From assembly GCA_021738105.1 (NCBI GenBank), contig JAIPCS010000096.1, positions 1-12,688 on the forward strand: a stretch of DNA of 12,688 nucleotides. Reading direction: 5' to 3'. Below the pieces are notes generated by a model. That model was not told the DNA's origin and did not search any database. It was given only the letters and a program-made list of their open reading frames with translations. Each line of letters opens with the position of its first letter. Within the stretch, counting starts at the first letter, position 1. The stretch is from Sulfuritalea sp. GTDB taxonomy: Bacteria; Pseudomonadota; Gammaproteobacteria; Burkholderiales; Rhodocyclaceae. Position numbers and translations under genes: made by a program. Shown one piece after another: positions 10,041 to 12,688 of the stretch.

Positions 10041-10430
10041 TCAATGCTTGAGCATGTTCAACACGCCGTCACGGCCGCCCGCGACGGTGCGCGTCAGCAG
10101 GGTTGCCATGTCTTTTTCTCGATGGTTGATGGCGCGCAACAACATCGGCAGATTGACGCCGGCAACACCCTCGATACGTCCCGGCTCAAGCAGTTTCATT
10201 GCCAGATTCGACGGGGTTGCGCCAAAAATATCGGTCAGGATGAGTACCCCGCGACCGCTATCGACCAGCTTCAACATCCCTTGCGCCAGCGGCAGGGCGT
10301 CCAGCGGATCGTCCTGCGCGGCCATGCCGAGCTGGATGATTCGTTCCGGGCGTTTGTTCAAGACATGACAGGCGCACTGAATCAGTGCTTCACCGTAGCT
10401 GGCGTGGGTAAGGAGGAAAATACCGATCAT
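10041..10430 (-). CDS. PTS EIIA component, mannose/fructose family, stand-alone
   Basis: A 129-residue single-domain EIIA of the mannose type. The phosphorylated histidine is H9 in MIGIFLLTHASYGEAL, followed by VLILTDIFGATPSNLAM and a GVNLPMLLRA strand, as in the first domain of E. coli ManX. The EIIB domain is absent and no EIIC or EIID gene is nearby, so sugar transport through it is unlikely; regulatory roles are known for such stand-alone EIIA proteins in Proteobacteria. The ATG is nine bases after the stop of the small membrane protein with no visible Shine-Dalgarno site, which suggests translational coupling. A TAGAAT overlapping that stop is probably chance. Confidence 0.93.
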   Translation of the reverse strand: MIGIFLLTHASYGEALIQCACHVLNKRPERIIQLGMAAQDDPLDALPLAQGMLKLVDSGRGVLILTDIFGATPSNLAMKLLEPGRIEGVAGVNLPMLLRAINHREKDMATLLTRTVAGGRDGVLNMLKH

Positions 10431-10439
10431 GGCGTCATT

Positions 10440-10628
10440 CTATCGGATCAGCATCCAGGCCAGAACCAGCACTGCGGCAAGAACAAACACCATCGAAAGT
10501 CGCCACGCCCAACGTTCCTTGCCCGCCTCACGCGCCTGTTCGGTATCCACGATGCGTCGAATCCGACGCAGGGCGGCGATACCGACAGTGCGGCGCACCG
10601 TTCGCTGGATTTGCGGATCGTCACTCAT
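10440..10628 (-). CDS. Small single-span membrane protein (62 residues), unknown
   Basis: A 62-residue protein with an arginine-rich N-terminal part (RTVRRTVGIAALRRIRRIV), an acidic/basic stretch to residue 42, and one C-terminal hydrophobic segment (about residues 44-61, LSMVFVLAAVLVLAWML) ending in IR. The positive residues before the segment predict a cytoplasmic N-terminus. It has no cysteines, so it is not the known flavin-system assembly protein NqrM. AAGGT precedes the ATG, which overlaps the apbE stop in ATGA. Co-translation with apbE suggests a shared membrane function, but I do not recognise the family. Confidence 0.78.
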   Translation of the reverse strand: MSDDPQIQRTVRRTVGIAALRRIRRIVDTEQAREAGKERWAWRLSMVFVLAAVLVLAWMLIR

Positions 10629-11743
10629 GGTATTACCTTCAGTACAAGGTCGGGAATCTCGAACTTCAACCTTTTTTCCATTGCCGGTGTGGCACTTACC
10701 GTACCATCAGCGCCGACTTTCAGCACCGCTTCGATGCCCAGCTTTCGCGCCATCTCCCGCCATTGTCTCGCGGCTATGAAAATGGGCTTGGACAGTCCGT
10801 CGGAGTGCATGCCCGCCGCCGGCCCCGGCGGCATCAGGATTGTTACGGCCTGCGTGCCTTGTGCCGGTTCGCCCATGCGCGGATCGATCAAGTGGCTGTA
10901 GCGGCGTCCATTCAGTGTGAAATAGCGATGATAGTCACCGGAGGTTCCGATGGCTTCGCCGTCGCGCAGTTCCAGCGTAGCCAAGGGCGCACCGCCGACA
11001 CCCTGCGGTCGCGGATGCTGGATGCCGACGCGCCAGGCCGCACCACCGGCCTTGCCGTCGCGTGAGCCCAAGGCCATGACGTTGCCGCCGATGTTGATCA
11101 GTGCGTTGGCCACGCCGTCCTGTTTCAGCAAAGCCGCGGCGCGGTCGAGCGCAACGCCTTTGAGGTAGCCGCCGAAGTCGAGCGCGACGCTATTGTTCCG
11201 GCTTTTGACGCACCATCCCCCCGCTACCTTTCCCGAAGAGGGCGAGTTTTCTTCGCCGTTTCGCGACTCAAGACATGGCCCCTCGCTCAAGGTCAAGTTG
11301 GCGATCGACGGATGTTGTGCGACCAGTGCTTTGAGTGCTGAGGCGTCCGGCAGGTGTGCCTGAATGTCGTCGGTGTGGAAGCCCCACAGTGCAATCAGCC
11401 GGCCGATCCCGGGATCGAACAGATAGTCGCCGGCAGCGGCGACGTTTTGCGCTTCGCGGATGAAACCGGCGAACTCGGCGCTGACTTCCTGGCTGCGCCC
11501 GGCGGTGATCGCTTCGTTCAATGCCGACAGCTCCGAGGGCTGCCAGGCGTGATAGCTTCGGTGCAGACGGTCAAATTCCTGGAGCACGCGCGCACCGGCG
11601 GCTCGGGCCCGGGCTTCCGGCTGGCCGGCGATCAGCAGTTCGACACGGGTGCCGAACACATAGGATTCCTGCTGCCACGGCGGCGCTGGCCCGCATCCTG
11701 CGAGCAGGCACGCCAAAGCGAGCAGCGTCAGGCGCCGGAACAC
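10625..11743 (-). CDS. apbE: FAD:protein FMN transferase ApbE, lipoprotein
   Basis: A 372-residue protein that should attach FMN to threonine in target flavoproteins on the outer face of the inner membrane. The N-terminus is a lipoprotein signal (FRRLTLLALACLLAGC, lipidated C17). Family motifs are FDPGIGRLIALWGF (109-122), ALDFGGYLKGVALDRAA (187-203), NALINIGGNVMALGS (213-227), WRVGIQHP, AIGTSGDYHRYF and YSHLIDPRMGEP (282-293). Two oddities: a cysteine-flanked insertion around residues 157-182, and SDGLSKPIF (314-322), where most family members have an ADALATA-type motif, so D315 is kept but the usual metal-site threonine position is lysine 319. The start is GTG at 11743, overlapping gshB by 16 bases. 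The flavinylated target is not in the window. Confidence 0.93.
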   Translation of the reverse strand: MFRRLTLLALACLLAGCGPAPPWQQESYVFGTRVELLIAGQPEARARAAGARVLQEFDRLHRSYHAWQPSELSALNEAITAGRSQEVSAEFAGFIREAQNVAAAGDYLFDPGIGRLIALWGFHTDDIQAHLPDASALKALVAQHPSIANLTLSEGPCLESRNGEENSPSSGKVAGGWCVKSRNNSVALDFGGYLKGVALDRAAALLKQDGVANALINIGGNVMALGSRDGKAGGAAWRVGIQHPRPQGVGGAPLATLELRDGEAIGTSGDYHRYFTLNGRRYSHLIDPRMGEPAQGTQAVTILMPPGPAAGMHSDGLSKPIFIAARQWREMARKLGIEAVLKVGADGTVSATPAMEKRLKFEIPDLVLKVIP

Positions 11744-12675
11744 TCCCGTTCCAGGGCGTCCACCAGCATCGCCGCCACGTCAAAACGCATTTGCTGCGTG
11801 ATCTCGACAAAGCAGGTGGGGCTGGTGACATTGATCTCGGTCAGGCTGTCGCCGATGACATCCAGGCCGACGATCAGCAGGCCACGTTCCCAAAGTACAG
11901 GCGCCAGCGTCTCGGCAATCTCCCGGTCTCGACCCAGCAGCGGACGGGCGACGCCCTTGCCGCCGGCAGCAAGATTGCCGCGGGTTTCGCCGGCCATGGG
12001 AATGCGCGCCAGGCAATAGGGCACGGGCTCGCCGGCAATCAGCAGGATGCGCTTGTCACCCTGACTGATGGCCGGCAGGTAACGCTGCGCCATGATGCTG
12101 CGCGTACCGAAAGCCGTCAGGGTCTCGACAATCACGTTGCGATTCGAGTCTTCACGCAGCACGCGGAAAATACTGCTGCCTCCCATGCCGTCGAGCGGTT
12201 TGAGAATCACGTCGCCCAGTTCGTCGATGAAGGCATGAATATCGACCGGGTCGCGGGCGATCAAGGTGGTGGGTGTGAACTGCGGGAACTCGGTGATGGC
12301 AACTTTTTCGGAATGATCGCGAATCGAGCGCGGCTTGTTCCAGATGCGCGCACCTTCCGCTTCGGCACGCTCCAGCAGCCAGGTGGCGGCGATGTACTCG
12401 AAATCGAAAGGGGGGTCCTGACGCATCAAAACCGCGTCGTACGCGGTCAATGGCAGTGTGGCCTCTTCGATCACGCTGTACCAGGGCGCATCCTGCACGG
12501 TCAGGGCAATTCGTACCGCGCGCGCCGAGACGCTGGCGTCGCGCCAGGCGAGCGCCGTGCGTTGAATGACCCACACTTCATGGCCGCGCTTTGCCGCCGT
12601 GCGCATCATTGCCACACTTGAGTCCTTGTAGGCCTTGAGGCCCTGCAGCGGATCGAGAATGAAAGCGAGTTTCAC
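11728..12675 (-). CDS. gshB: Glutathione synthetase GshB
   Basis: A 315-residue cytoplasmic ATP-grasp enzyme joining gamma-glutamylcysteine and glycine to glutathione. The family start MKLAFILDPLQGLKAYKDSS is intact. Further marks are RQDPPFDFEYI, the ATP lysine in VILKPLDGMGGSSIF (K159 and the glycine-rich loop), GDKRILLIAGEPVPYCLARIP, GETRGNLAAGG and the metal ligands in GLDVIGDSLTEINVTSPT (D272, E280, N282). It starts at GTG 12675, five bases after a perfect AGGAGGT. It is the first visible gene of the operon; in related genomes gshA often lies upstream, beyond this window. Confidence 0.97.
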   Translation of the reverse strand: MKLAFILDPLQGLKAYKDSSVAMMRTAAKRGHEVWVIQRTALAWRDASVSARAVRIALTVQDAPWYSVIEEATLPLTAYDAVLMRQDPPFDFEYIAATWLLERAEAEGARIWNKPRSIRDHSEKVAITEFPQFTPTTLIARDPVDIHAFIDELGDVILKPLDGMGGSSIFRVLREDSNRNVIVETLTAFGTRSIMAQRYLPAISQGDKRILLIAGEPVPYCLARIPMAGETRGNLAAGGKGVARPLLGRDREIAETLAPVLWERGLLIVGLDVIGDSLTEINVTSPTCFVEITQQMRFDVAAMLVDALERECSGA

Positions 12676-12680
12676 TACTT

Positions 12681-12687
12681 ACCTCCT
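12681..12687 (-). promoter_or_regulatory. Shine-Dalgarno site of gshB
   Basis: AGGAGGT, a full match to the anti-Shine-Dalgarno sequence, lies five bases before GTG and decides this non-ATG start. Confidence 0.8.
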
Positions 12688-12688
12688 G

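Noticed and set aside
10437..10442. TAGAAT as a promoter for a leaderless EIIA message
   Set aside because: It overlaps the stop of the upstream coupled gene and has a poor -35; read-through from the operon explains expression better.
9702..10901. A 399-codon plus-strand open frame opposite ptsH, EIIA and the membrane protein gene
   Set aside because: It crosses several real genes on the other strand, including intergenic gaps, and shows no domain. A chance frame in GC-rich DNA.
11521..12621. A 366-codon plus-strand open frame opposite gshB and apbE
   Set aside because: Antisense shadow of GshB; histidine- and arginine-rich with no family resemblance.

Overview
This 12.7 kb stretch reads as ordinary core chromosome of a GC-rich betaproteobacterium. 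The evidence is an S-adenosylhomocysteine (SAH) riboswitch in front of metH, the metX-metW pair typical of Beta- and some Gammaproteobacteria, a gshB / mannose-type EIIA / ptsH / ptsI cluster, and small conserved proteins of betaproteobacterial type. The exact genus cannot be read from the sequence. There are no tRNA or rRNA genes, transposases, CRISPR arrays, phage genes or obvious signs of recent transfer.

Layout. (1) Positions 1-3925, minus strand: cobalamin-dependent methionine synthase metH, missing only its last few codons at the left edge. It is preceded by an SAH riboswitch with a legible ribosome-site-sequestering expression platform and a TATAAT -10 box. (2) 4050-5938: a block of small envelope or unknown genes, namely a BamE-like double SmpA/OmlA domain protein (minus), a single-domain rhodanese (plus), an exported DUF2147 protein (minus) and a 55-residue lysine-rich protein (plus). 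(3) 5957-7866, minus: metX-metW with a 4 bp overlap, behind a 247 bp leader that carries two possible promoters and an interleaved set of stems. (4) 7913-12688, minus: gshB, apbE, a 62-residue membrane protein, a PTS EIIA of the mannose/fructose type, ptsH (HPr) and ptsI (Enzyme I). The first three genes overlap, and the later ones are separated by 9, 51 and 64 bp, so this is probably one operon.

How the genes work together. MetX/MetW acylate homoserine at the committed step of methionine synthesis, and MetH methylates homocysteine at the end. SAH is the by-product of AdoMet-dependent methylation and the precursor of homocysteine, so an SAH-sensing ON switch on metH fits substrate-driven recycling. 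The PTS genes form a phosphorelay (PEP to EI to HPr to EIIA) with no EIIB or EIIC visible, as in regulatory PTS systems of Proteobacteria. ApbE and the small membrane protein add a flavinylation-related step to the glutathione/PTS operon.

Nothing here amounts to a clearly new system. The items most worth follow-up are the two-state metH leader, the structured metX leader, the small membrane protein between apbE and EIIA, and the ApbE with an altered metal-site motif and an internal insertion.
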